From: Osmia lignaria lignaria
Lineage: Eukaryota; Arthropoda; Insecta; Hymenoptera; Megachilidae
Length of the DNA: 64,000 nt
Assembly: GCF_051020975.1 (NCBI RefSeq)
Contig: NW_027478171.1
Coordinates: 4,402,001-4,466,000, forward strand
Direction: 5' to 3'
The position numbers were made by a program, and so were the translations under genes. Positions 10,946 through 24,800 of the stretch are shown piece by piece (the stretch's first letter is position 1; every line of letters starts with the position of its first letter). Under the pieces are notes generated by a model. It was not told the DNA's origin and ran no database searches. It was given only the letters and a program-made list of their open reading frames with translations.

Positions 10946-13900
10946 TCTGTTAACATTTTGCCATAGCTCGCTTCGTTTCCGAGATATTTGCAGATTTATC
11001 TCAAGGGAAGGGGCCTGACGGACATATTTCGAGATATTTCTTCTTCTTGTTGTTCTTCTTCTGCACAGCTAAGCTGGAAGTGGCATTTGCAGCTCGCAAT
11101 AGTGCAGAGTTATCTCAAAGAAAGGGGCCACGGTGTTTCTGTATCTCTATTATGTTGGTGCCGCTTCGGAACTTTTAAATATCTTGATATATCTCGAGAA
11201 CTACGCATCTGATCAAAAAATATCATACAACATAAAAAGTAGGAAACTTAATTCTCTACAAAAAAGGTCTCTTAACATTTTGCCATAGCTCGCTTCGTTT
11301 CCGAGATATTTGCAAATATATCTCAAGGGAAGGGGCCTGACGGACATATTTCGAGATATTTCTTCTTCTTGTTGTTCTTCTTCTGCACAGCTAAACTGGA
11401 AGTGGCATTTCCAGCTCGCAATAGTGCAGAGTTATCTCAAAGAAAGGGGCCACGGTGTTTCTGTATCTCTATTATGTTGGTGCGGCTTCGGAACTTTTAA
11501 ATATCTTGATATATCTCGAGAACTACGCATCTGATCAAAAAATATCATACAACATAAAAAGTAGGAAACTTAATTCTCTACAAAAAAGGTCTCCTAACAT
11601 TTTGCCATAAATCGCTTCGTTTCCGAGATATTTGCAGATTTATCTCAAGGGAAGGGGCCTGACGGACATATTTCGAGATATTTCTTCTTCTTGTTGTTCT
11701 TCTTCTGCACAGCTAAACTGGAAGTGGCATTTCCAGCTCGCAATAGTGCAGAGTTATCTCAAAGAAAGGGGCCACGGTGTTTCTGTATCTCTATTATGTT
11801 GGTGCGGCTTCGGAACTTTTAAATATCTTGATATATCTCGAGAACTACGCATCTGATCAAAAAATATCATAGAACATAAAAAGTAGGAAACTTAATTCTC
11901 TACAAATAAAGTCTCTTAACATTTTGCCATAGCTCGCTTCGTTTCCGAGATATTTGCAGATATATCTCAAGGGAAGGGGCCTGACGGATATATTTCGAGA
12001 TATTTCTTCTTCTTGTTGTTCTTCTTCTGCACAGCTAAACTGGAAGTGGCATTTCCAGCTCGCAATAGTGCAGAGTTATCTCAAAGAAAGGGGCCACGGT
12101 GTTTCTGTATCTCTATTATTTTGGTGCGGCTTCGGAACTTTTAAATATCTTGATATATCTCGAGAACTACGCATCTGATCAAAAAATATCATACAACATA
12201 AAAAGTAGGAAACTTAATTCTCTACAAAAAAGGTCTCCTAACATTTTGCCATAGTTCGCTTCGTTTCCGAGATATTTGCAGATTTATCTCAAGGGAAGGG
12301 GCCTGACGGACATATTTCGAGATATTTCTTCTTCTTGTTGTTCTTCTTCTGCACAGCTAAACCGGAAGTGGCATTTCCAGCTCGCAATAGTGCAGAGTTA
12401 TCTCAAAGAAAGTGGCCACGGTGTTTCTGTATCTCTATTATGTTGGTGCGGCTTCGGAACTTTTAAATATCTTGATATATCTCGAGAACTACGCATCTGA
12501 TCAAAAAATATCATAGAACATAAAAAGTAGGAAACTGAATTCTCTACAAAAAAGGTCTCTTAACATTTTGCCATAGCTCGCTTCGTTTCCGAGATATTTG
12601 CAGATATATCTCAAGGGAAGGGGCCTGACGGACATATTTCGAGATATTTCTTCTTCTTGTTGTTCTTCTTCTGCACAGCTAAACTGGAAGTGGCATTTCC
12701 AGCTCGCAATAGTGCAGAGTTATCTCAAAGAAAGGGGCCACGGTGTTTCTGTATCTCTATTACGTTGGTGCGGCTTCGGAACTTTTAAATATCTTGATAT
12801 ATCTCGAGAACTACGCATCTGATCAAAAAATATCATAGAACATAAAAAGTAGGAAACTTAATTCTCTACAAAAAAGGTCTCCTAACATTTTGCCATAGCT
12901 CGCTTCGTTTCCGAGATATTTGCAGATTTATCTCAAGGGAAGGGGCCTGACGGACATATTTCGAGATATTTCTTCTTCTTGTTGTTCTTCTTCTGCACAG
13001 CTAAACTGGAAGTGGCATTTCCAGCTCGCAATAGTGCAGAGTTATCTCAAAGAAAGGGGCCACGGTGTTTCTGTATCTCTATTATGTTGGTGCGGCTTCG
13101 GAACTTTTAAATATCTTGATATATCTCGAGAACTACGCATCTGATCAAAAAATATCATACAACATAAAAAGTAGGAAACTTAATTCTCTACAAAAAAGGT
13201 CTCCTAACATTTTGCCATAGCTCGCTTCGTTTCCGAGATATTTGCAGATTTATCTCAAGGGAAGGGGCCTGACGGACATATTTCGAGATATTTCTTCTTC
13301 TTGTTGTTCTTCTTCTGCACAGCTAAACTGGAAGTGGCATTTCCAGCTCGCAATAGTGCAGAGTTATCTCAAAGAAAGGGGCCACGGTGTTTCTGTATCT
13401 CTATTATGTTGGTGCGGCTTCGGAACTTTTAAATATCTTGATATATCTCGAGAACTACGCATCTGATCAAAAAATATCATAGAACATAAATTGTAGGAAA
13501 CATAATTCTCTACAAAAAAGGTCTCTTAACATTTTGCCATAGCTCGCTTCGTTTCCGAGATATTTGCAGATATATCTCAAGGGAAGGGGCCTGACGGACA
13601 TATTTCGAGATATTTCTTCTTCTTGTTGTTCTTCTTCTGCACACCTAAGCTGGAAGTGGCATTTGCAGCTCGCAATAGTGCAGAGTTATCTCAGAGAAAG
13701 GGGCCACGGTGTTTCTGTATCTCTATTATGTTGGTGCGGCTTCGGAACTTTTAAATATCTTGATATATCTCGAGAACTACGCATCTGATCAAAAAATATC
13801 ATAGAACATAAAAAGTAGGAAACTTAATTCTCTACAAAAAAGGTCTCTTAACATTTTGCCATAGCTCGCTTCGTTTCCGAGATATTTGCAGATATATCTC

Positions 13901-14487
13901 AAGGGAAGGGGCCTGACGGACATATTTCGAGATATTTTTTCTTCTTGTTGTTCTTCTTCTGCACAGCTAAACTGGAAGTGGCATTTCCAGCTCGCAATAG
14001 TGCAGAGTTATCTCAAAGAAAGGGGCCACGGTGTTTCTGTATCTCTATTATGTTGGTGCGGCTTCGGAACTTTTAAATATCTTGATATATCTCGAGAACT
14101 ACGCATCTGATCAAAAAATATCATACAACATAAAAAGTAGGAAACTTAATTCTCTACAAAAAAGGTCTCCTAACATTTTGCCATAGCTCGCTTCGTTTCC
14201 GAGATATTTGCAGATTTATCTCAAGGGAAGGGGCCTGACGGACATATTTCGAGATATTTCTTCTTCTTGTTGTTCTTCTTCTGCACAGCTAAACTGGAAG
14301 TGGCATTTCCAGCTCGCAATAGTGCAGAGTTATCTCAAAAAAAGGGGCCACGGTGTTTCTGTATCTCTATTATGTTGGTGCGGCTTCGGAACTTTTAAAT
14401 ATCTCGATATATCTCGAGAACTACGCATCTGATCAAAAAATATCATAGAACATAAATAGTAGGAAACTTAATTCTCTACAAAAAAGG

Positions 14488-14809
14488 TCTCTTATCATTT
14501 TGCCATAGCTCGCTTCGTTTCCGAGATATTTGCAGATTTATCTCGAGGGAAGGGGCCTGACGGACATATTTCGAGATATTTCTTCTTCTTGTTGTTCTTC
14601 TCCTGCACAGCTAAGCTGCAAGCGGCATTTGCGGCTCGCACTAGTGCAGAGTTATCTCGAAGAAAGGGGCCACGGTGATTCTGTATCTCTATTATGTTGG
14701 TGCGGCTTCGGATCTTTTAAATATCTCGATATATCTCGAAAACTACGCTTCTGATCAAAAAATATCATGGAACGTAAATTGTAGGGAACATAATTCTGTA
14801 CAAAAAAGG
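14488..14809 (+). repeat. Unusually divergent monomer
   Basis: This copy carries several changes that its neighbours lack, including ctcgagggaagg, tctcctgcac, aagctgcaagcgg, ttgcggctcgcac, ctcgaagaaa, cggatctttt, ggaacgtaaa and tctgtac. Some (ctcgaggg, ttgcggctcgcac) are shared with domain B and C monomers further right, the others are private. It looks like an older or less homogenised copy left inside a uniform domain. Confidence 0.8.
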
Positions 14810-15775
14810 TCTCTTAACATTTTGCCATAGCTCGCTTCGTTTCCGAGATATTTGCAGATTTATCTCAAGGGAAGGGGTCTGACGGACATATTTCGAGATA
14901 TTTCTTCTTCTTGTTGTTCTTCTTCTGCACAGCTAAACTGGAAGTGGCATTTCCAGCTCGCAATAGTACAGAATTACCTCAAAGAAAGGGGCCACGGTGT
15001 TTCTGAATCTCTATTATGTTGGTGCGGCTTCGGAACTTTTAAATATCTCGATATATCTCGAAAACTACGCTTCTGATCAAAAAATATCATAGAACATAAA
15101 TTGTAGGAAACATAATTCTCTACAAAAAAGGTCTCTTAACATTTTGCCATAGCTCGCTTCGTTTCCGAGATATTTGCAGATATATCTCAAGGGAAGGGGC
15201 CTGACGGACATATTTCGAGATATTTCTTCTTCTTGTTGTTCTTCTTCTGCACAGCTAAGCTGGAAGTGGCATTTGCAGCTCGCAATAGTGCAGAGTTATC
15301 TCAAAGAAAGGGGCCACGGTGTTTCTGTATCTCTATTATGTTGGTGCGGCTTCGGAACTTTTAAATATCTTGATATATCTCGAGAACTACGCATCTGATC
15401 AAAAAATATCATAGAACATAAAAAGTAGGAAACTTAATTCTCTACAAAAAAGGTCTCTTAACATTTTGCCATAGCTCGCTTCGTTTCCGAGATATTTGCA
15501 GATCTATCTCAAGGGAAGGGGCCTGACGGACATATTTCGAGATATTTCTTCTTCTTGTTGTTCTTCTTCTGCACAGCTAAACTGGAAGTGGCATTTCCAG
15601 CTCGCAATAGTGCAGAGTTATCTCAAAGAAAGGGGCCACGGTGTTTCTGAATCTCTATTATGTTGGTGCGGCTTCGGAACTTTTAAATATCTTGATATAT
15701 CTCGAGAACTACGCATCTGATCAAAAAATATCGTAGAACATAAAAAGTAGGAAACTTAATTCTCTACAAAATAGG

Positions 15776-17705
15776 TCTCTTAACATTTTGCCATAGCTCG
15801 CTTCGTTTCCGAGATATTTGCAGATATATCTCAAGGGAAGGGGCCTGACGGACATATTTCGAGATATTTCTTCTTCTTGTTGTTCTTCTTCTGCACAGCT
15901 AAACTGGAAGTGGCATTTCCAGCTCGCAATAGTGCAGAGTTATCTCAAAAAAAGGGGCCACGGTGTTTCTGTATCTCTATTATGTTGGTGCGGCTTCGGA
16001 ACTTTTAAATATCTTGATATATCTCGAGAACTACGCATCTGATCAAAATGTATCATAGAACATAAAAAGTAGGAAGCTTAATTGTCTACAAAAAAGGTCT
16101 CTTAACATTTTGCCATAGCTCGCTTCGTTTCCGAGATATTTGCAGATTTATCTCAAGGGAAGGGGCCTGACGGACATATTTCGAGATATTTCTTCTTCTT
16201 GTTGTTCTTCTTCTGCACAGCTAAGCTGGAAGTGGCTTTTGCAGCTCGCAATAGTGCAGAGTTATCTCAAGGAAAGGGTCCACGGTGTTTCTGTATCTCT
16301 ATTATGTTGGTGCGGCTTCGGAACTTTTAAATATCTCGATATATCTCGAGAACTACGCATCTGATCAAAAAATATCATAGAACATAAAAAGTAGGAAACT
16401 TAATTCTCTACAAAAAAGGTCCTTTAACATTTTGCCATAGCTCGCTTCGTTTCCGAGATATTTGCAGATATATCTCAAGGGAAGGGGCCTGACGGACATA
16501 TTTCGAGATATTTCTTCTTCTTGTTGTTCTTCTTCTGCACAGCTAAACTGGAAGTGGCATTTCCAGCTCGCAATAGTGCAGAGTTATCTCAAAGAAAGGG
16601 GCCACGGTGTTTCTGTATCTCTATTATGTTGGTGCGGCTTCGGAACTTTTAAATATCTCGATATATCTCGAGAACTACGCATCTGATTAAAAACTATCGT
16701 AGAACATAAAAAGTAGGAAACTTAATTCTCTACAAAAAAGGTCTCTTAACATTTTGCCATAGCTCGCTTCGTTTCCGAGATATTTGCAGATTTATCTCAA
16801 GGGAAGGGGTCTGACGGACATATTTCGAGATATTTCTTCTTCTTGTTGTTCTTCTTCTGCACAGCTAAGCTGGAAGTGGCATTTGCAGCTCGCAATAGTG
16901 CAGAGTTATCTCAAAGAAAGGGGCCACGGTGTTTCTGTATCTCTATTATGTTGGTGCAGCTTCGGAACTTTTAAATATCTTGATATATCTCGAGATCTAC
17001 GCATCTGATCAAAAAATCTCACAGAACATAAAAAGTAGGAAACCTAATTCTCTACAAAAAAGGTCTCTTAACATTTTGCCATAGCTCGCTTCGTTTCCGA
17101 GATATTTGCAGATATATCTCAAGGGAAGGGGCCTGACGGACATATTTCGAGATATTTCTTCTTCTTGTTGTTCTTCTTCTGCACAGCTAAACTGGAAGTG
17201 GCATTTCCAGCTCGCAATAGTGCAGAGTTATCTCAAAAAAAGGGGCCACGGTGTTTCTGTATCTCTATTATGTTGGTGCGGCTTCGGAACTTTTAAATAT
17301 CTTGATATATCTCGAGAACTACGCATCTGATCAAAATGTATCATAGAACATAAAAAGTAGGAAGCTTAATTCTCTACAAAAAAGGTCTCTTAACATTTTG
17401 CCATAGCTCGCTTCGTTTCCGAGATATTTGCAGATTTATCTCAAGGGAAGGGGCCTGACGGACATATTTCGAGATATTTCTTCTTCTTGTTGTTCTTCTT
17501 CTGCACAGCTAAGCTGGAAGTGGCTTTTGCAGCTCGCAATAGTGCAGAGTTATCTCAAGGAAAGGGTCCACGGTGTTTCTGTATCTCTATTATGTTGGTG
17601 CGGCTTCGGAACTTTTAAATATCTCGATATCTCGAGAACTACGCATCTGATTAAAAAATATCGTAGAACATAAAAAGTAGGAAACTTAATTCTCTACAAA
17701 AAAGG
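15776..17705 (+). repeat. Tandem duplication of a 4-monomer (1288-bp) unit with chimeric end
   Basis: The monomer at 15776 recurs at 17064; both carry ctcaaaaaaagggg, gatcaaaatgtatc and aggaagctta. The monomer at 16098 recurs at 17386; both carry gtggcttttgcag and aaagggtccac. The copy at 17386 then switches to the tail of the monomer at 16420, recognised by ctgattaaaaa and atcgtag. It is 320 bp because atat is reduced to at in the gatatatctc motif near 17628. The following monomer (17706) shares ggggtctgacgg with that at 16742. Confidence 0.85.
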
Positions 17706-19315
17706 TCTCTTAACATTTTGCCATAGCTCGCTTCGTTTCCGAGATATTTGCAGATTTATCTCAAGGGAAGGGGTCTGACGGACATATTTCGAGATATTTC
17801 TTCTTCTTGTTGTTCTTCTTCTGCACAGCTAAGCTGGAAGTGGCATTTGCAGCTCGCAATAGTGCAGAGTTATCTCAAAGAAAGGGGCCACGGTGTTTCT
17901 GTATCTCTATTATGTTGGTGCGGCTTCGGAACTTTTAAATATCTTGATATATCTCGAGAACTACACATCTGATCAAAAAATATCATAGAACATAAAAAGT
18001 AGGAAACTTAATTCTCTATAAAAAAGGTCTCTTAACATTTTGCCATAGCTCGCTTCGTTTCCGAGATATATGCAGATTTATCTCAAGGGAAGGGGCCTGA
18101 CGGACATATTTCGAGATATTTCTTCTTCTTGTTGTTCTTCTTCTGCACAGCTAAGCTGGAAGTGGCATTTGCAGCTCGCAATAGTGCAGAGTTATCTCAA
18201 AGAAAGGGGCCACGGTGTTTCTGTATCTCTATTATGTTGGTGCGGCTTCGGAACTTTTAAATATCTCGATATATCTCGAAAACTACGCTTCTGATCAAAA
18301 AATATCATAGAACATAAAAAGTAGAAAACTTAATTCTCTACAAAAAAGGTCTCTTAACATTTTGCCATAGCTCGCTTCGTTTCCGAGATATTTGCAGATT
18401 TATCTCAAGGGAAGGGGCCTGACGGACATATTTCGAGATATTTCTTCTTCTTGTTGTTCTTCTTCGGCACAGCTAAACTGGAAGTGGCATTTCCAGCTCG
18501 CAATAGTGCAGAGTTATCTCAAGGAAAGGGGCCACGGTGTTTCTGTATCTCTATTATGTTGGTGCGGCATCGGAACTTTTAAATATCTTGATATATCTCG
18601 AAAACTACACTTCTGACCAAAAAATATCATAGAACATAAATTGTAGGAAACATAATTCTCTACAAAAAACGTCTCTTAACATTTTGCCATAGCTCGCTTC
18701 GTTTCCGAGATATTTGCAGATTCAGCTCAAAGGAACGGGCCTGACGGACATATTTCGAAATACTTCTTCTTCTTGTTGTTCTTCTTCTGCACAGCTAAGC
18801 TGGAAGTGGCATTTGCAGCTCGCAATAGTGCAGAGTTATCTCAAAGAAAGGGGCCACGGTGTTTCTGTATCTCTATTATGTTGGTGCGGCTTCGGAACTT
18901 TTAAATATCTTGATATATCTCGAGAACTACGCATCTGATCAAAAAATATCGTAGAACATAAAAAGTAGGAAACATAATTCTCTACAAAAAAGGTCTCTTA
19001 ACATTTTGCCATAGCTCGCTTCGTTTCCGAGATATTTGCAGATTTATCTCAAGGGAAGGGGCCTGACGGACATATTTCGAGATATTTCTTCTTCTTGTTG
19101 TTCTTCTTCTGCACAGCTAAGCTGGAAGTGGCATTTGCGGCTCGCACTAGTGCAGAGTTATCTCAAAGAAAGGGGCCACGGTGTTTCTGTATCTCTATTA
19201 TGTTGGTGCAGCTTCGGAACTTTTAAATATCTTGATATATCTCGAGATCTACGCATCTGATCAAAAAATCTCATAGAACATAAAAAGTAGGAAACCTAAT
19301 TCTCTACAAAAAAGG

Positions 19316-19638
19316 TCTCTTAACATTTTGCCATAGCTCGCTTCGTTTCCGAGATATTTGCAGATTTATCTCAAGGGAAGGGGCCTGAGGAAGCATATTT
19401 CGAGATATTTCTTCTTCTTGTTGTTCTTCTTCTGCACAGCTAAACTGGAAGTGGCGTTTCCAGCTCGCCATAGTGCAGAGTTATCTCAAAGAAAGGGGCC
19501 ACGGTGTTTCTGTATCTCTATTATGTTGGTGCGGCTTCGGAACTTTTAAATATCTTGATATATCTCGAGAACTACGCATCTGATCAAAAAATATCATAGA
19601 ACATAAAAAGTAGGAAACTTAATTCTCTACAAATAAAG
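19316..19638 (+). repeat. 323-bp monomer with 1-bp insertion
   Basis: Where other copies read cctgacggacatattt this one reads cctgaggaagcatattt, one base longer with local substitutions near 19388. The change shifts the recurrent open frame, which then ends after 63 codons. It is the only 323-bp copy in the window. Confidence 0.9.
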
Positions 19639-20926
19639 TCTCATAACATTTTGCCATAGCTCGCTTCGTTTCCGAGATATTTGCAGATTTATCTCAAGGG
19701 AAGGGGCCTGACGGACATATTTCGAGATATTTCTTCTTCTCGTTGTTCTTCTTCTGCACAGCTAAGCTGGAAGTGGCATTTGCAGCTCGCAATAGTGCAG
19801 AGTTATCTCAAAGAAAGGGGGCACGGTGTTTCTGTATCTCTATTATGTTGGTGCGGCTTCGGAACTTTCAAATAACTCGAGATATCTCGAAAACTACGCT
19901 TCTGATCAAAAAATATCATAAAACATAACTTGTAGGAAACATAATTCTCTACAAAAAAGGTCTCTTAACATTTTGCCATAGCTCGCTTCGTTTCCGAGAT
20001 ATTTGCAGATTTATCTCGAGGGAAGGGGCCTGACGGACATATTTCGAGATATTTCTTCTTCTTGTTGTTCTTCTTCTGCACAGCTAAGCTGGAAGTGGCA
20101 TTTCCAGCTCGCAATAGTGCAGAGTTATCTCAAAGAAAGGGGCCACGGTGTTTCTGTATCTCTATTATGTTGGTGCGGCTTCGGAACTTTTAAATATCTC
20201 GAGATATCTCGAAAACTACGCTTCTGATCAAAAAATATCATAGAACATAACTTGTAGGAAACATAATTCTCTACAAAAAAGGTCTCTTAACATTTTGCCA
20301 TAGCTCGCTTCGTTTCCGAGATATTTGCAGATTTACCTCGAGGGAAGGGGCCTGACGGACATATTTCGTGATATTTCTTCTTCTTGTTGTTCTTCTTCTG
20401 CACAGCTAAGCTGGGAGCGGCATTTGCGGCTCGCACTAGTGCAGAGTTATCTCAAAGAAAGGGGCCACGGTGTTTCTGTATCTCTATTATGTTGGTGCGG
20501 CTTCGGAACTTTTAAATATCTCGATATATCTCGAAAACTACGCTTCTGATAAAAAAATATCATAGAACATAAATTGTAGGAAACTTAATTCTCTACAAAA
20601 AAGGTCTCTTAACATTTTGCCATAGCTCGTTTGGTTTCCGAGATATTTGCAGATATATCTCAAGGGAAGGGGCCTGACGGACATATTTCGAGATATTTCT
20701 TCTTCTTGTTGTTCTTCTTCTGCACAGCTAAACTGGAAGTGGCATTACCAGCTCGCAATAGCGCAGCGTTATCTCAAAGAAAGAGGCCACGGTGTTTCTG
20801 TACCTCTATTATGTTGGTGCAGCTTCGGAACTTTTAAATATCTTGATATATCTCGAGAACTACGCATCTGATCAAAAAATATCATAGAACATAGAAAGTA
20901 GGAAACATAATTCTCTACAAAAAAGG
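19639..20926 (+). repeat. Four-monomer block found four times in the array (copy at 19.6 kb)
   Basis: Four successive monomers form a recognisable string. The first has gggggcacgg and aataactcgaga; the second has the 14-bp palindrome; the third has gggagcggcatttgcgg; the fourth has ctcgtttggtttcc and cattaccagctcgc. The same string starts at 24467, 32514 and 57613. The first three are within domain B; the last is about 38 kb away. This copy has private changes such as tctcgttgttc near 19740 and gcgcagcgtt near 20765. Confidence 0.85.
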
Positions 20927-21247
20927 TCTCTTACATTTTGCCATAGCTCGCTTCGTTTCCGAGATATATGCAGATTTATCTCAAGGGAAGGGGCCTGACG
21001 GACATATTTCGAGATATTTCTTCTTCTTGTTGTTCTTCTTCTGCACAGCTAAGCTGGAAGTGGCATTTGCAGCTCGCAATAGTGCAGAGTTATCTCGAAG
21101 AAAGGGGCCACGGTGTTTCTGTATCTCTATTATGTTGGTGCGGCTTCGGAACTTTTAAATATCTCGAGATATCTCGAAAACTACGCTTCTGATCAAAAAA
21201 TATCATAAAACGTAACTTGTAGGAAACATAATTCTCTACAAAAAAGG
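20927..21247 (+). repeat. 321-bp monomer, founder-type deletion in domain B
   Basis: The start reads tctcttacatttt instead of tctcttaacatttt, a one-base loss. The same deletion is at 23180, 25755, 28652, 31227, 33802 and 35733. All seven also share an ATG (gatatatgcag) and ctcgaagaaagg, so they descend from one deletion spread by duplication rather than from repeated loss. A related monomer at 58901 has the ATG but not the deletion. Confidence 0.9.
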
Positions 21248-21866
21248 TCTCTTAACATTTTGCCATAGCTCGCTTCGTTTCCGAGATATTTGCAGATTTA
21301 TCTCGAGGGAAGGGGCCTGACGGACATATTTCGAGATATTTCTTCTTCTTGTTGTTCTTCTTCTGCACAGCTAAGCTGGAAGTGGCATTTGCAGCTCGCA
21401 ATAGTGCAGAGTTATCTCAAAGAAAGGGGCCACGGTGTTTCTGTATCTCTATTATGTTGGTGCGGCTTCGGAACTTTTAAATATCTCGAGATATCTCGAA
21501 AACTACGCTTCTGATCAAAAAATATCATAGAACATAACTTGTAGGAAACATAATTCTCTACAAAAAAGGTCTCTTAACATTTTGCCATAGCTCGCTTCGT
21601 TTCCGAGATATTTGCAGATTTATCTCGAGGGAAGGGGCCTGACGGACATATTTCGAGATATTTCTTCTTCTTGTTGTTCTTCTTCTGCACAGCTAAGCTG
21701 GGAGCGGCATTTGCGGCTCTCACTAGTGCAGAGTTATCTCAAAGAAAGGGGCCACGGTGTTTCTGTATCTCTATTATGTTGGTGCGGCTTCGGAACTTTT
21801 AAATATCTTGATATATCTCGAGAACTACGCATCTGATCAAAAAATATCATAGAACATAAAAAGTAG

Positions 21867-24800
21867 CAAACTTAATTCTCTACAAAAAAGGTCTCTTAAC
21901 ATTTTGCCATAGCTCGCTTCGTTTCCGAGATATTTGCAGATTTATCTCAAGGGAAGGGGCCTGACGGACATATTTCGAGATATTTCTTCTTCTTGTTGTT
22001 CTTCTTCTGCACAGCTAAACTGTAAGTGGCGTTTCCAGCTCGCCATAGTGCAGAGTTATCTCAAAGAAAGGGGCCACGGTGTTTCTGTATCTCTATTATG
22101 TTGGTGCGGCTTCGGAACTTTTAAATATCTTGATATATCTCGAGAACTACGCATCTGATCAAGAAATATCATAAAGCATAACTTGTAGGAAACATAATTC
22201 TCTACAAAAAAGGTCTCTTAACATTTTGCCATAGCTCGCTTCGTTTCCGAGATATTTGCAGATTTATCTCGAGGGAAGGGGCCTGACGGACATATTTCGA
22301 GATATTTCTTCTTCTTGTTGTTCTTCTTCTGCACAGCTAAGCTGGAAGTGGCATTTGCAGCTCGCAATAGTGCAGAGTTATCTCAAAGAAAGGGGCCACG
22401 GTGTTTCTGTATCTCTATTATGTTGGTGCGGCTTCGGAACTTTTAAATATCTTGATATATCTCGAGAACTACGCATCTGATCAAAAAATATCATAGAACA
22501 TAAAAAGTAGGAAACTGAATTCTCTACAAAAAAGGTCTCTTAACATTTTGCCATAGCTCGCTTCGTTTCCGAGATATTTGCAGATTTATCTCAAGGGAAG
22601 GGGCCTGACGGACATATTTCGAGATATTTCTTCTTCTTGTTGTTCTTCTTCGGCACAGCTAAACTGGAAGGGGCATTTCCAGCTCGCAATAGTGCAGAGT
22701 TATCTCAAGGAAAGGGGCCACGGTGTTTCTGTATCTCTATTATGTTGGTGCGGCATCGGAACTTTTAAATATCTTGATATATCTCGAGAACTACGCATCT
22801 GATCAAAAAATATCATAGAACATAAAAAGTAGGAAACTTAATTCTCTACAAATAAAGTCTCTTAACATTTTGCCATAGCTCGCTTCGTTTCCGAGATATT
22901 TGCAGATTTATCTCAAGGGAAGGGGCCTGACGGACATATTTCGAGATATTTCTTCTTCTTGTTGTTCTTCTTCTGCACAGCTAAACTGGAAGTGGCATTT
23001 CCAGCTCGCAATAGTGCAGAGTTATCTCAAGGAAAGGGTCCACGGTGTTTCTGTATCTCTATTATGTTGGTGCGGCTTCGGAACTTTTAAATATCTTGAT
23101 ATATCTCGAGAACTACGCATCTGATCAAAAAATGTCATAGAACATAGAAAGTAGGAAACATAATTCTCTACAAAAAAGGTCTCCTACATTTTGCCATAGC
23201 TCGCTTCGTTTCCGAGATATATGCAGATTTATCTCAAGGGAAGGGGCCTGACGGACATATTTCGAGATATTTCTTCTTCTTGTTGTTCTTCTTCTGCACA
23301 GCTAAGCTGGAAGTGGCATTTGCAGCTCGCAATAGTGCAGAGTTATCTCGAAGAAAGGGGCCACGGTGTTTCTGTATCTCTATTATGTTGGTGCGGCATC
23401 GGAACTTTTAAATATCTCGAGATATCTCGAAAACTACGCTTCTGATCAAAAAATATCATAAAACATAACTTGTAGGAAACATAATTCTCTACAAAAAAGG
23501 TCTCTTAACATTTTGCCATAGCTCGCTTCGTTTCCGAGATATTTGCAGATTTATCTCGAGGGAAGGGGCCTGACGGACATATTTCGAGATATTTCTTCTT
23601 CTTGTTGTTCTTCTTCTGCACAGCTAAGCTGGAAGTGGCATTTGCAGCTCGCAATAGTGCAGAGTTATCTCAAAGAAAGGGGCCACGGTGTTTCTGTATC
23701 TCTATTATGTTGGTGCGGCTTCGGAACTTTTAAATATCTCGAGATATCTCGAAAACTACGCTTCTGATCAAAAAATATCATAGAACATAACTTGTAGGAA
23801 ACATAATTCTCTACAAAAAAGGTCTCTTAACATTTTGCCATAGCTCGCTTCGTTTCCGAGATATTTGCAGATTTATCTCGAGGGAAGGGGCCTGACGGAC
23901 ATATTTCGAGATATTTCTTCTTCTTGTTGTTCTTCTTCTGCACAGCTAAGCTGGGAGCGGCATTTGCGGCTCTCACTAGTGCAGAGTTATCTCAAAGAAA
24001 GGGGCCACGGTGTTTCTGTATCTCTATTATGTTGGTGCGGCTTCGGAACTTTAAAATATCTTGATATATCTCGAGAACTACGCATCTGATCAAAAAATAT
24101 CATAGAACATGAAAAGTAGCAAACTTAATTCTCTACAAAAAAGGTCTCTTAACATTTTGCCATAGCTCGCTTCGTTTCCGAGATATTTGCAGATTTATCT
24201 CAAGGGAAGGGGCCTGACGGACATATTTCGAGATATTTCTTCTTCTTGTTGTTCTTCTTCTGCACAGCTAAACTGGAAGTGGCGTTTCCAGCTCGCCATA
24301 GTGCAGAGTTATCTCAAAGAAAGGGGCCACGGTGTTTCTGTATCTCTATTATGTTGGTGCGGCTTCGGAACTTTTAAATATCTTGATATATCTCGAGAAC
24401 TACGCATCTGATCAAAAAATATCGTAGAACATAAAAAGTAGGAAACTTAATTCTCTACAAATAAAGTCTCATAACATTTTGCCATAGCTCGCTTCGTTTC
24501 CGAGATATTTGCAGATTTATCTCAAGGGAAAGGGCCTGACGGACATATTTCGAGATATTTCTTCTTCTTGTTGTTCTTCTTCTGCACAGCTAAGCTGGAA
24601 GTGGCATTTGCAGCTCGCAATAGTGCAGAGTTATCTCAAAGAAAGGGGGCACGGTGTTTCTGTATCTCTATTATGTTGGTGCGGCTTCGGAACTTTTAAA
24701 TAACTCGAGATATCTCGAAAACTACGCTTCTGATCAAAAAATATCATAAAACATAACTTGTAGGAAACATAATTCTCTACAAAAAAGGTCTCTTAACATT

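Larger units (their letters stand above)
10946..19638 (+). repeat. Domain A2: homogenised array dominated by the aaactgg/ttccag type
   Basis: Most monomers here read ctaaactggaagtggcattt followed by ccagctcg, rather than the ctaagctgg/ttgcag form common elsewhere. Between 11268 and 13521 the copies are nearly uniform and differ mainly in alternating gatatatctc/gatttatctc and tacaac/tagaac markers, as if a dimer had been amplified. From about 14488 the types become mixed again. The domain ends with the 323-bp monomer at 19316. Confidence 0.75.
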
